Of a DNA stretch of 64,000 nt, positions 49,701 to 56,387 are shown in pieces. Location of the stretch: positions 62,001 to 126,000 of the forward strand of contig CAZDSU010000001.1 in assembly GCA_964508135.1 (NCBI GenBank), read 5' to 3'. Both the position numbers and the translations under genes were made by a program. This stretch comes from UBA6168 sp964508135 (GTDB lineage: Bacteria; Bacteroidota; Bacteroidia; Chitinophagales; Saprospiraceae). The notes beneath the pieces are model-generated. The model made no database searches, had not been told where the DNA came from, and saw only the letters and a list, made by a program, of their open reading frames with translations. Numbering within the stretch: the stretch's first letter is position 1; each line of letters begins with the position of its first letter.

Positions 49701-52098
49701 GAATATCTGCGAAGGCGAGTCCGTAGTATTGGGTGGTGCTCCGCAAACGATGCCCGGCAACTACACTGACTCGCTGACCACCGTTCACGGCTGCGACAGC
49801 ATCATCGTCAGCACGTTGATTGTCAACGACTTGGACACGACTTACCTCACCGAAGCCAGTTGCAACCCCGCCAATGTGGGCACTTTCATACAAAATTTGT
49901 CGAACCAAAACGGCTGCGACAGCACCGTGATTTTGACCGTTAGCTTTTCGCTGACGGATACAACGCTCGTCAGCTCGACCACCTGCGACCCAGCGGCGGC
50001 GGGCGTTTTCACCCAAATACTAACCACCCCGGAAGGCTGCGACAGCACTGTGATTGAAACCGTGGCGCTGCTTCCGAGCGACACGACGCTGCTTTTCGAT
50101 ACAAGCTGCAACCCAACAAACGTGGGCACTTTCACACAAAATTTGACGAACCAAAACGGCTGCGACAGCACCGTGATTTTGACCGTTAGCTTCTCGCTGA
50201 CGGACACAACGCTTGTCAGTTCGACCACCTGCGACCCAGCAGCGGCGGGCGTTTTCACCCAAAATCTCACGACGCCGGAGGGCTGCGACAGTACCGTGAT
50301 TGAAACCGTGGCACTGCTGCCAAGCGACACAACGCTGCTCTTCGACTCGAGCTGCAACCCGGCCAGTGTCGGCGTTTTTGTGCAAAATTTGATTAACCAA
50401 TTCGGTTGTGACAGTACTGTGGTTCGCTCCGTGAGCTTCTCGCTGACAGACACCACGCTCGTCAGTTCGACCACCTGCAACCCAACGGCGGCGGGCGTTT
50501 TCATCCAGAACCTCACCACACCAGAGGGCTGCGACAGCACCGTGATAGAAACGGTGGCACTGCTGCAAAGCAATGTCATCAACCTCAACAACACCTCCTG
50601 CGACCCCGTCAACGTGGGCGTTTTTGTACAAAATTTAACCAACCAGTTTGGTTGCGATAGCACAGTCACCACCACCGTAACGCTGTTGCCGAGCGACACG
50701 ACGACGCTGTTAGACAGCAGTTGCAGCCCACAAGACACGGGGGTGGTCGTGCAAATTTTCTCCAACCAATTCGGTTGCGACAGCACGGTCGTCACCATCA
50801 CCACGCTGGTGCCACCATCGCAATGCGGTGTAGTGGCCTCGCTTACCGGCAGCACCATCCCCTGCGGCGAAACGACCGGACCACTCACGCTGACCGTCAC
50901 GCTCGGCGAGCCACCGTTCAACTACGCTTGGACAGGGCCGCAAAGCGGCTCCGGCACGGCAGCACAGGTGAACGTGCCGCAGGTCATCGGCAATTTGCCG
51001 CCCGGCACCTACTCGGCGACGGTGACGGCGGCCAACGGACTGACCACCACGGCGACGGCGGTGATTGGCCAAATTTTCCCACCAACGCTGACCGCTCAAG
51101 TCACCTCGGACTACAACGGCGAGGATGTGAGCTGTTTTGGGGAAACGGATGGTAGCGCTTCGGTCTCGCCCGTTGGCGGGCAAGCACCGTTTGGTTTTGT
51201 TTGGTCAAACGGGGCGAGCAGCGCAGCAGCGACCGGCCTCGGCACTGGCAACTACTCGGTAACAGTGACGGACGCCAACGGCTGCACAGCTTCCAACAGC
51301 GTGACGCTCAACGGCCCTTTGGCACTTGAAATCACGTTCAGCGTGAACGACTTGGATTGTTTTGGGCAAAGCGACGGTACTGTTTCGGTACAGCCGAGCG
51401 GCGGCACACCGCCCTACGCCTACTCACTGGATGGGGGTGCTCCGCAATCGGCGAGCACGTTCACGGGGCTGCCAGCTGGTACTTTCGAGGTACAGGCGAC
51501 GGACGCCAACGGCTGCGAAACGGCTGAATTCATTGGCATAAATGCCCCACTTCCAGTGGATGTGGAACTGGGCGACGACCTCTTCATCGAGTTGGGCGAC
51601 CAGGCGGTGCTGAACGCCATCGTCAGCTTGCCGTTCGATTCGGTGGCAAACGTGCTGTGGCAGGGGCTTGACTCGGTGGAGTGCCCCGGGTGTTTGGCGC
51701 AGCCGATTGCGCCGCTTTTCACCACCACTTATGCCGTGACCATCACCGCCGAAAACGGCTGCTCGGACAGCGACCAAGTAACGGTTTACGTGGACCGAAC
51801 TCGCCATGTCTATGTGCCAAACGCCTTCTCGCCCAACGGCGACGGGGTGAACGACCAGTTCATGATTTTCTCGGATGTGGAGTCGGTGAAGCGGGTGAAG
51901 TCGTTCCTGGTGTTCTCCCGCTGGGGGGAAACGGTGTTTCAGTACTTTAACTTCCAGACCAACGACCCCGCGTACGGCTGGAACGGCGAGCACCGTGGCG
52001 AAGCGCTCGACCCGGCGGTGTTCGTCTGGTTTGCGGAAGTGGAATTTGTGGACGGCGAGGTGCTGCTGTTGGAGGGGGATGTGAGTTTGGTTCGGTGA
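46795..52098 (+). CDS. Giant type IX-secreted surface protein with lectin domain and internal repeats
   Basis: Predicted 1767-residue cell-surface or gliding-type protein. After a signal peptide (cut near LHAQ) comes an L-type (legume-like) lectin domain, residues about 28-215 (GVGGGGIGYQGLPQSIGIEM; FSVSWNPTTNNLSATLDGTT). Several Ig/PKD-like modules follow. Residues about 1022-1340 are eight ~40-residue repeats with a GCDST core. Further modules (VTDANGCTASNSVTL, NDLDCFGQSDGTVSVQPSGG) precede the C-terminal type B sorting domain, HVYVPNAFSPNGDGVNDQFM. It is Thr/Ser/Asn-rich and likely attached outside the cell, where it may bind glycans; no enzyme motif is seen. Single-gene unit. Confidence 0.9.
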   Translation: MRQTLVQTLNYFSLFILTLLFGANDLHAQYTTFGSANCGGSCCELTQDQSGQAGAIFSASPVDLTQAFSLNATLGFGCKDANGADGIVFIFAAAPGLGVGGGGIGYQGLPQSIGIEMDDYQNGGFGDPATDHMGISSNGSMNHNLVGPTPLPNIEDCGYHCFSVSWNPTTNNLSATLDGTTVSYAGNITGIVGSLAYYGFSSGTGSLSNIHNVCFGAPPLIPMTDVTICPGQSTTLQADPSGSSWSWQANPTLSATNISNPTATPTSTTTYYVTINYACGYSNTDEVTVNVATPPNALATSNSPLCEGETLLLNASGGVGYNWSGPLGFSSGLQNPNIDNVVTANAGTYTVTVTDVDGCTASASTQVVINPNPIVGIVAINAPLCSNGPIVTMQGIPAGGVWGGAANPLGQVDPTTLSPGLHTVTYTYTNANGCTSDTETTIEVVQAPVVQIFPAGPFCPTDPPTYILANPSGGFWTGVADPQGLVTPSALPPGLHVVHYSFSDFYGCTDEDEIFIEIQPSTPVTIQPAGPFCPDAPVQTLTANPVGGIWSGAANSNGQVNPAALGPGIHEVYYLFSTGGACPGTDTIAVQIFTPPTAIISGSGTICQGSGQSVNLTITTTGTGPFSVTYVVNNQNPVTLTLPVGSTTIPVSAPGTYIITDVVDANGCHGTGSGSAQVQVVGSPTVSGLDFTCNGDNTAYSVTFVVSNGDPSTYTITGVVPGVFTNSPPYTFNSGPIPNGANYSWVVNDTNNCNPVTLSGSFSCQCTTDAGTMSGNVLSACVGSTVTATHNGDEVLDGNDSLIFVLHSSNGNSLGTVYGSNATGQFGLVPPMVAGTTYYISAVAGNGLANGSVDLLDPCLSVSFGQPVVFNALPQASISSNQEICMGEAATIAFAITGNAPFDVVYSDGSQNFTLSNILAGHTMSVSPSTTTTYSLVSTTDNNTPACSTNGGGSVTVTVWPHTLTTQTLNICEGESVVLGGAPQTMPGNYTDSLTTVHGCDSIIVSTLIVNDLDTTYLTEASCNPANVGTFIQNLSNQNGCDSTVILTVSFSLTDTTLVSSTTCDPAAAGVFTQILTTPEGCDSTVIETVALLPSDTTLLFDTSCNPTNVGTFTQNLTNQNGCDSTVILTVSFSLTDTTLVSSTTCDPAAAGVFTQNLTTPEGCDSTVIETVALLPSDTTLLFDSSCNPASVGVFVQNLINQFGCDSTVVRSVSFSLTDTTLVSSTTCNPTAAGVFIQNLTTPEGCDSTVIETVALLQSNVINLNNTSCDPVNVGVFVQNLTNQFGCDSTVTTTVTLLPSDTTTLLDSSCSPQDTGVVVQIFSNQFGCDSTVVTITTLVPPSQCGVVASLTGSTIPCGETTGPLTLTVTLGEPPFNYAWTGPQSGSGTAAQVNVPQVIGNLPPGTYSATVTAANGLTTTATAVIGQIFPPTLTAQVTSDYNGEDVSCFGETDGSASVSPVGGQAPFGFVWSNGASSAAATGLGTGNYSVTVTDANGCTASNSVTLNGPLALEITFSVNDLDCFGQSDGTVSVQPSGGTPPYAYSLDGGAPQSASTFTGLPAGTFEVQATDANGCETAEFIGINAPLPVDVELGDDLFIELGDQAVLNAIVSLPFDSVANVLWQGLDSVECPGCLAQPIAPLFTTTYAVTITAENGCSDSDQVTVYVDRTRHVYVPNAFSPNGDGVNDQFMIFSDVESVKRVKSFLVFSRWGETVFQYFNFQTNDPAYGWNGEHRGEALDPAVFVWFAEVEFVDGEVLLLEGDVSLVR
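49858..50826. repeat. Eight tandem ~120-bp coding repeats
   Basis: Eight units of about 40 codons each read C-x-P-x-x-x-G-x-F-x-Q ... GCDST. The first six alternate between two subtypes (CNPxxVG with NQxGCDST, and CxPxAAG with TPEGCDST), giving a higher-order ~246-bp period; the last two diverge. This implies growth by duplication of pairs. Confidence 0.85.
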
Positions 52099-52191
52099 TT
52101 TTGGATTGACGATGGGAGTGTTAAGAGAATTTTTTGTTGCCTTTATTTCAGGCGTACATTGCACTAAATCTAAATTTCTTTACAAAACACA

Positions 52192-52315
52192 CGCGAGGAG
52201 GATTGGAACGCGGATGACGGGGATTGGGCGGATGAAAACGGATTTAACACGTTGTACGAGAAAATCCGTTTTCATCCGCCCAATCCGCGTCATCCGCGTT
52301 CCAATCCTCCTCGCG
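52192..52315. repeat. 54-bp inverted repeat
   Basis: Arms at 52192-52245 and 52262-52315 match at 53 of 54 positions around a 16-base loop. The arms contain CGCGGATGACG and GGGCGGATGAAAACGG. This is not a terminator. It resembles a family of CGCGGATGAC-type dispersed repeats that I recall from other bacteria, unverified here. Confidence 0.9.
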
Positions 52316-52392
52316 AAGTATGCCAATTAGTAGCAATCATGCAGTTGATTTTTTTCTTAACACGCTCAATTGACGAGTGACGAATTAGGATA

Positions 52393-53349
52393 TCATCTCA
52401 CGATATTGCCAAACCGCTCATTGAAACCAGCGATGCCCTGCAACCCACCCGTGTGAACCAGCACGATGCTTGCCCCTTCGGGGAAAAAGCCTTGTTCGGC
52501 CAAATCCACGGCAGCAAAAAAGGCTTTTCCCGTGTAAATTGGGTCGAGTGGGATGCCCGTTTTTTCCTTGAAATCGTTGATGAAGTCAATCAATTCGGGC
52601 TTCCATTTGGCGTAGCCTCCGAAATGAAAATCGTCCACGACGATTGCGGATTTCGGATTGGGGATTTCGGATTGGGAGAATAGGCATTTGGTCAGCAGTT
52701 TTTCCACCTCATTTTGTAAAAAACCTCCTTTCAAAACGGAAACTCCGATTGCCGTGCCCCGCCCCGCAAAGCCGCTCACGATGCCCGCCAGCGTTGCGCC
52801 CGTGCCACAGGCGGTAATGAAAAAGTCGGGAAGGTGTCCAAGCTGGGCAGCAGTTTCTTCCACGATTTCCCGACAGCCGGGCAGGGCGAGGCAGTTTGCG
52901 CCACCTTGCGGCAAAACAAATGCGCCCGCTGTGGAAATTTTCAGGTGCTGAAGCAGTTCGGTTTCGGATTTATTTCTCAGATTTGCCCTGCTTGTAAAAA
53001 ACAAGTCCATTCCACACTCCTTAGCGAAGCCCAATGTCGGATTCCGCAGTCCGATTTCTTCACCACCGACCACACCCAAGGTTGAAAATCCGAATTCCAA
53101 GCCAGCCGCTGCCACTGCTGCGAGGTGATTGCTGTATGCCCCACCGAAGGTGATGAGCTTGGTCAAGCCGAGTCGTCTTGCTTCGAGCAGGTTGTGCTTG
53201 AGCTTGCGCCACTTGTTACCAGAGACATGCGGGTGCAGCAGGTCGTCCCGTTTCACCAAAAGGCGAAGGCCACGCTGCGCAAATGCCCGGTGCCCCACCG
53301 TTTGCAGCGGCGAGGTCGGATGGTTGAGCAAGGCGTCTAAATTATTCAT
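52393..53349 (-). CDS. PLP-dependent ACC deaminase/D-cysteine desulfhydrase family protein
   Basis: Predicted 318-residue cytoplasmic enzyme of fold type II. The PLP-binding Lys is Lys46 in HPHVSGNKWRKLKHN, followed by TFGGAYSNHLAAVAAAG and the phosphate-binding loop TACGTGATLAGIVSG. This fits 1-aminocyclopropane-1-carboxylate deaminase or D-cysteine desulfhydrase, which open a cyclopropane ring or release hydrogen sulfide; the substrate cannot be told apart here. Residues coded by a heptamer array at 52642-52676 (SEIPNPKSAI) sit in a loop before the VVDDFHFGGYAKWKPE segment. It is the only minus-strand gene in its neighbourhood. Confidence 0.9.
   Translation of the reverse strand: MNNLDALLNHPTSPLQTVGHRAFAQRGLRLLVKRDDLLHPHVSGNKWRKLKHNLLEARRLGLTKLITFGGAYSNHLAAVAAAGLEFGFSTLGVVGGEEIGLRNPTLGFAKECGMDLFFTSRANLRNKSETELLQHLKISTAGAFVLPQGGANCLALPGCREIVEETAAQLGHLPDFFITACGTGATLAGIVSGFAGRGTAIGVSVLKGGFLQNEVEKLLTKCLFSQSEIPNPKSAIVVDDFHFGGYAKWKPELIDFINDFKEKTGIPLDPIYTGKAFFAAVDLAEQGFFPEGASIVLVHTGGLQGIAGFNERFGNIVR
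52642..52676. repeat. Heptamer array inside the PLP-enzyme gene
   Basis: Five units in strict register, GATTGCG, GATTTCG, GATTGGG, GATTTCG and GATTGGG, lie in frame within the coding sequence. It is the only heptamer array seen inside a gene and adds about twelve residues to a surface loop. Confidence 0.8.
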
Positions 53350-53486
53350 CGGAACGAAAAAAGATTAATCTAAGCGAACAAAACGTTAATTGAACCTATC
53401 GAGATAATCAACGCATTGTATTTGGCTCTTTGTCCAAGAAACCAAATGAAGTCGCTGGTTATTTCAAAGTAAAAACTCCCCCGTTT

Positions 53487-53603
53487 ATGAAAAAGAAGCA
53501 GCAGGATAAAGTACAAATCGTTGCGAAGCCGTCCGTTGAAAACCCAAAAATTGAGGCAAATTCTACGAAAAACAACGATGGCGGTTATATCTGGCTCGTC
53601 TAA
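53487..53603 (+). CDS. Small protein of 38 residues with its own terminator
   Basis: An ATG at 53487 opens a 38-codon frame: MKKKQQDKVQIVAKPSVENP, then a polar stretch and a C-terminal NNDGGYIWLV. It is highly basic at the start and ends in hydrophobic residues. A strong terminator on the same strand follows 77 bases later with no other gene to serve, which supports a real short transcript. No family is recognised, and a promoter was not identified. A non-coding RNA from the same interval is an alternative. Confidence 0.45.
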   Translation: MKKKQQDKVQIVAKPSVENPKIEANSTKNNDGGYIWLV

Positions 53604-53679
53604 ACATGCTGGCAAACAAACACATCTCCCAGACCAATTGCGCGTAGTTTACCTAAACCTGCCGCTTGAATTGATCAAA

Positions 53680-53718
53680 ATCAGGGCTTGGCCTCGGCCA
53701 ACGTCCTGATTTTTTTTT
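53680..53718 (+). terminator. Strong terminator with no long gene upstream
   Basis: ATCAGGGCTTGGCC, TC, then GGCCAACGTCCTGAT form a long stem followed by a run of T. It points to a short + strand transcript ending here, most likely the 38-codon frame. Confidence 0.7.
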
Positions 53719-53791
53719 GGTCGCCATTCGGCAGAAGCATTTGGTTTTTCCTACCTTTCCTGCCTGTTTCACCACAAAATAGACTGCAAAA

Positions 53792-54754
53792 ATGGCAATG
53801 CTCGAAGTAATCGCCGGAATGATTTTCACTTTCATGCTCCTCAGCCTGTTGGGCACCACTTTCAACGAACTGGTGTCGGCCTGGCGAGGTTGGCGGGGCT
53901 TCTACCTCGAAGAGGCCCTCAAGCGGCTGCTGGAGTACAAGGACAACCCAGCGGTGTTCAACAAATTCAAGCAGAATGCGATGTTCCGGCAGTTGATGCA
54001 GCACAAGGCGCCGTTGCGGGTTTCGCAGGCACCGGCCTACCTGAGCGCAACCAATTTTTCCTCCATCCTCGCCAACGTACTGAAAAAGAAAAACGAAGTG
54101 GTGCAATCCGTTGACGATTTCATGCACGGACTGCCCGAAGACAGCCAACTGCGACAGGTATTGGAACAGTTTAAAGAGGAGGGCCACACTTCCGTGGACG
54201 CTTTCAAGTCCAGGCTGCAGGCTTGGTTCGACGACGTGATGTACCAATCCAGCGGCTGGTACAAGCGGCACTTGCAGTTCGTGACCTTTTTCGTGGGGCT
54301 TGGCATCGCCATCGTGCTGAACGCCGACAGCTTCCAGATATACTCGCACCTGACCAACAACGCTGCCAACCGCCAGCAGCTTTCGCTGTTGGCCACGGCA
54401 TTCGCCAACAAAAACGAAACGCTGCCCATGCCATCCGCCCCATCTGATTCCTTGAGCGGCAGCGAAATAAAAAATGAACTGAAAAACTTCGTGAACCAGC
54501 CAGCATTCAAGGAGGCGTCCAACATACTTGGCCTCGGTTGGAGCCGGAGCGACTTTTTCGTGGCTCCCAGAACCTGGCTGTTGCGGCTGTTGGGCTGGTT
54601 CATTACGGCCTTGGCCATTTCACTTGGTGCGCCGTTTTGGTTCGATGTTTTGAAAAAAATAATCACCATACAAAGCACCGGCTCGATGCCGAGCGGTACC
54701 AGTGGAAGCGCGCAGGTGATAATAAATACTGGAAGCGGGGATGTGAAGAAATGA
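53792..54754 (+). CDS. Conserved membrane protein of unknown function
   Basis: Predicted 320-residue inner-membrane protein. An N-terminal helix (EVIAGMIFTFMLLSLLGTTF) carries NELVSAWRGWRG just after it. A helical soluble region follows, then a second membrane helix near residues 162-184 (LQFVTFFVGLGIAIVLNADS), a polar loop, and a C-terminal hydrophobic part with TWLLRLLGWFITALAISLGA and PFWFDVLKKI. The latter phrase recurs in a widespread family of unknown function that I recall from other bacteria. No catalytic motif. Its stop region and that of the next gene share a hairpin. Confidence 0.78.
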   Translation: MAMLEVIAGMIFTFMLLSLLGTTFNELVSAWRGWRGFYLEEALKRLLEYKDNPAVFNKFKQNAMFRQLMQHKAPLRVSQAPAYLSATNFSSILANVLKKKNEVVQSVDDFMHGLPEDSQLRQVLEQFKEEGHTSVDAFKSRLQAWFDDVMYQSSGWYKRHLQFVTFFVGLGIAIVLNADSFQIYSHLTNNAANRQQLSLLATAFANKNETLPMPSAPSDSLSGSEIKNELKNFVNQPAFKEASNILGLGWSRSDFFVAPRTWLLRLLGWFITALAISLGAPFWFDVLKKIITIQSTGSMPSGTSGSAQVIINTGSGDVKK

Positions 54755-54770
54755 TTGGGAATCAGGAAGT

Positions 54771-54806
54771 AGTAACTGGGAATTGGGCGACCAATTCCCA
54801 GTTACT
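54771..54806. terminator. Shared hairpin between convergent genes
   Basis: AGTAACTGGGAATTGG (54771-54786) pairs perfectly with CCAATTCCCAGTTACT (54791-54806) around GCGA. It lies between two converging stop codons, and its right arm includes the stop codon of the minus-strand gene. There is no T-run, so it acts as a terminator only if weak termination suffices. Confidence 0.6.
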
Positions 54807-55512
54807 CATCAATAGAATCCAACCGGTAGCCTTCGATGAGCGCAATTATTTCCTTCGCAAAATCATCCGTCTCGGCGAAGCCGTCGGCTTCGAGGGCGAG
54901 CGCCCAAGCCTCGTAGTTCGCACCTTTCAGGCGGGCGAAGTTCTCTTTTGCAAACAGGCTAAAATCACGGAAACTGGCCCAGGCGGAGCTGTACTTGCGA
55001 TAGGTATGGCCCTGGAACTCCCGGCAGGCACCGTTCCAGTTGGCGTTGCAGGGCATGGCGAAGTGGTTGTTGACATCGAGGGCGATGTCCCGCTTCCCGG
55101 CGGCACTCTGGTACAGCGACACGGCGAGGATGATGCTGGCCGGGATGCCATAGCGCTTTTGCTCCTCTCGTGCCACCTTTGCGAAGCGGGTCAGGTAGGT
55201 GTGCTGGGTGGCTTCATCAATGCTCGAAAGCGCTGTGGGACGGTTGCTTGAAAAGCCCGGCAGGTTGATGGCGGGAGCTTCCATACGGCCCATTTTGGGT
55301 GGTAGGCCAGCGGTGATGGCAGCAGCATCCGTGATTTTTTCCTTAGGCTTTGCGATGGCGTTTTCCTTGCGGAAAATCGGCTCGTCCATGCGGACTTGCA
55401 AGCTGAGGTCCTTGCGGAACCAAGCCAGTAGCATCAAGGCCGTGATGGACAGCTTGAACCAGTTGTTTTTTACGAAACCAACAATTGGGCGAAGGGCGGT
55501 TGTATTTTTCAT
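54802..55512 (-). CDS. Glucosaminidase-like protein with catalytic Glu replaced by Gln
   Basis: Predicted 236-residue membrane-anchored protein. A single N-terminal helix (WFKLSITALMLLAWF) and a ~65-residue linker lead to a glucosaminidase domain (about 105-236) with YLTRFAKVAREEQKRYGIPA at its start, NNHFAMPCNANWNG, and YSSAWASFRDFSLFAKENFA near the end. The position that is Glu in active members (normally L-E-S/T-x-G) reads SLYQSAAG, so Gln135 stands in its place. It may bind peptidoglycan without cutting it. The start at 55512 is chosen over 55545 because the next residues form the membrane helix. Confidence 0.8.
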   Translation of the reverse strand: MKNTTALRPIVGFVKNNWFKLSITALMLLAWFRKDLSLQVRMDEPIFRKENAIAKPKEKITDAAAITAGLPPKMGRMEAPAINLPGFSSNRPTALSSIDEATQHTYLTRFAKVAREEQKRYGIPASIILAVSLYQSAAGKRDIALDVNNHFAMPCNANWNGACREFQGHTYRKYSSAWASFRDFSLFAKENFARLKGANYEAWALALEADGFAETDDFAKEIIALIEGYRLDSIDE

Positions 55513-55550
55513 GGCTACATCGGTTTGAACATCAATGAGCCACAAATTTA

Positions 55551-55615
55551 AACAATTTGTTTTTAAAACACAAATTGTTTTTCTATTTTCACTTTTTGAA
55601 TTTATCCTAATTTTG
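55551..55615 (+). promoter_or_regulatory. Operator-like inverted repeat and -7 box of the PIN gene
   Basis: AACAATTTGT (55551-55560) and ACAAATTGTT (55570-55579) are perfect 10-bp inverted arms, and ACAAATTT precedes them. TAATTTTG (55608-55615) matches the -7 box and ends four bases before the PIN gene's ATG. This is the usual place for autoregulation of a toxin-antitoxin operon; the binder is not known. Confidence 0.45.
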
Positions 55616-55619
55616 CTTT

Positions 55620-56111
55620 ATGGCAAAAACAACTATTTACCTTGATACATCTGTCATAAATTTTCTCTTCGCCAGCGATGCGCCGGAGAAGCAAGAAATT
55701 ACGGTTGACTTTTTCGACAATTTCGTAAAAACGGGAATTTATGCCACTTTCATAACGCCTTATGTATTGGCAGAAATTAATCAAACCGAAGACGCTGCCA
55801 AGCGTAAGAAATTGATAGATGTTGTCGAAAATTATCCGATAGAATTACTGGAAGTTGACAAAGCGCAAGAAGTTGGGCAACTTGCCCAAAATTATTTAGA
55901 AAGTGGAGTCATTCCAGCAAAAAAACTATTTGATGCGCTTCATGTTTCCTTTTGTGTTGTTTACAACATTGATTTTCTGGTAAGTTGGAATTTCAAGCAC
56001 TTGGCAAATATTAACAGGGAGCGTAGGGTTTTGGCCAAAAATTACGAGCTTGGCTATATCCACCCACTTCGAATCATCACACCAACTGAATTAACTGGAT
56101 ATGGAAACTAA
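55620..56111 (+). CDS. PIN-domain toxin-like ribonuclease
   Basis: Predicted 163-residue cytoplasmic nuclease of the VapC/PIN type, probably cleaving RNA with a metal ion. Acidic residues fall at the expected places: Asp9 in IYLDTSVINFLF, Glu52 in YVLAEINQT, Asp105 in LFDALHVSFC, and Asn124 in SWNFKHLAN. The length is a little over the common 130-140. The next gene overlaps its end by 11 bases and is the likely antitoxin. Order toxin-first is less usual for vapBC. Regulation is suggested by the upstream inverted repeat. Confidence 0.85.
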   Translation: MAKTTIYLDTSVINFLFASDAPEKQEITVDFFDNFVKTGIYATFITPYVLAEINQTEDAAKRKKLIDVVENYPIELLEVDKAQEVGQLAQNYLESGVIPAKKLFDALHVSFCVVYNIDFLVSWNFKHLANINRERRVLAKNYELGYIHPLRIITPTELTGYGN

Positions 56112-56334
56112 GATTTCAAAATCACAACTGGAAGTCTGGGAATGGAAAGAAAAGGCTTACAATAAAGTAAAAGACTTGCCCATAGCCGAGCAGCTGAAGG
56201 CCATTGACAAGATGGCGAGAAAGGAATTCAATAGAATCAAGTTCAAAAAGGATACGGCAATTTCCATAGCCCAAGCTGAAAGGGGCGAAGTCATTTCGCA
56301 AGAAGACCTAATCAAGGACTCAGAAAATTGGTAA
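56101..56334 (+). CDS. Probable antitoxin partner of the PIN protein
   Basis: Predicted 77-residue helical, highly charged protein overlapping the PIN gene by 11 bases in another frame (ATGGAAACTAAG ... stop of the toxin). It is Lys/Glu-rich (KAIDKMARKEFNRIKFKKDT) with an Asp/Glu-rich tail (SQEDLIKDSENW) and no clear DNA-binding motif such as a ribbon-helix-helix. The overlap and size suggest a PIN-specific antitoxin. I do not recognise a named family. Confidence 0.65.
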   Translation: METKISKSQLEVWEWKEKAYNKVKDLPIAEQLKAIDKMARKEFNRIKFKKDTAISIAQAERGEVISQEDLIKDSENW

Positions 56335-56347
56335 TATTGAAGTTCAA

Positions 56348-56383
56348 CCTGACTGCCAACTGCACCGTCTCGAACTGACAACT
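56348..56383. repeat. Heptamer array (GCCAACT family)
   Basis: CCTGACT, GCCAACT, GCACCGT, CTCGAACT and GACAACT lie between the antitoxin-like gene and the convergent M28 peptidase gene. GCCAACT is the reverse complement of AGTTGGC in the array at 4069-4101. Confidence 0.55.
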
Positions 56384-56387
56384 TCCA

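Noticed and set aside
49842..50921. 359-codon antisense frame in the adhesin repeat region
   Set aside because: It arises because the tandem DNA repeats keep the same shadow frame open; the sense frame has Cys-patterned repeats and a sorting domain.
52192..52315. Possible insertion-sequence end or transposon
   Set aside because: No transposase frame or target duplication is seen, and the arms leave only a 16-base loop.
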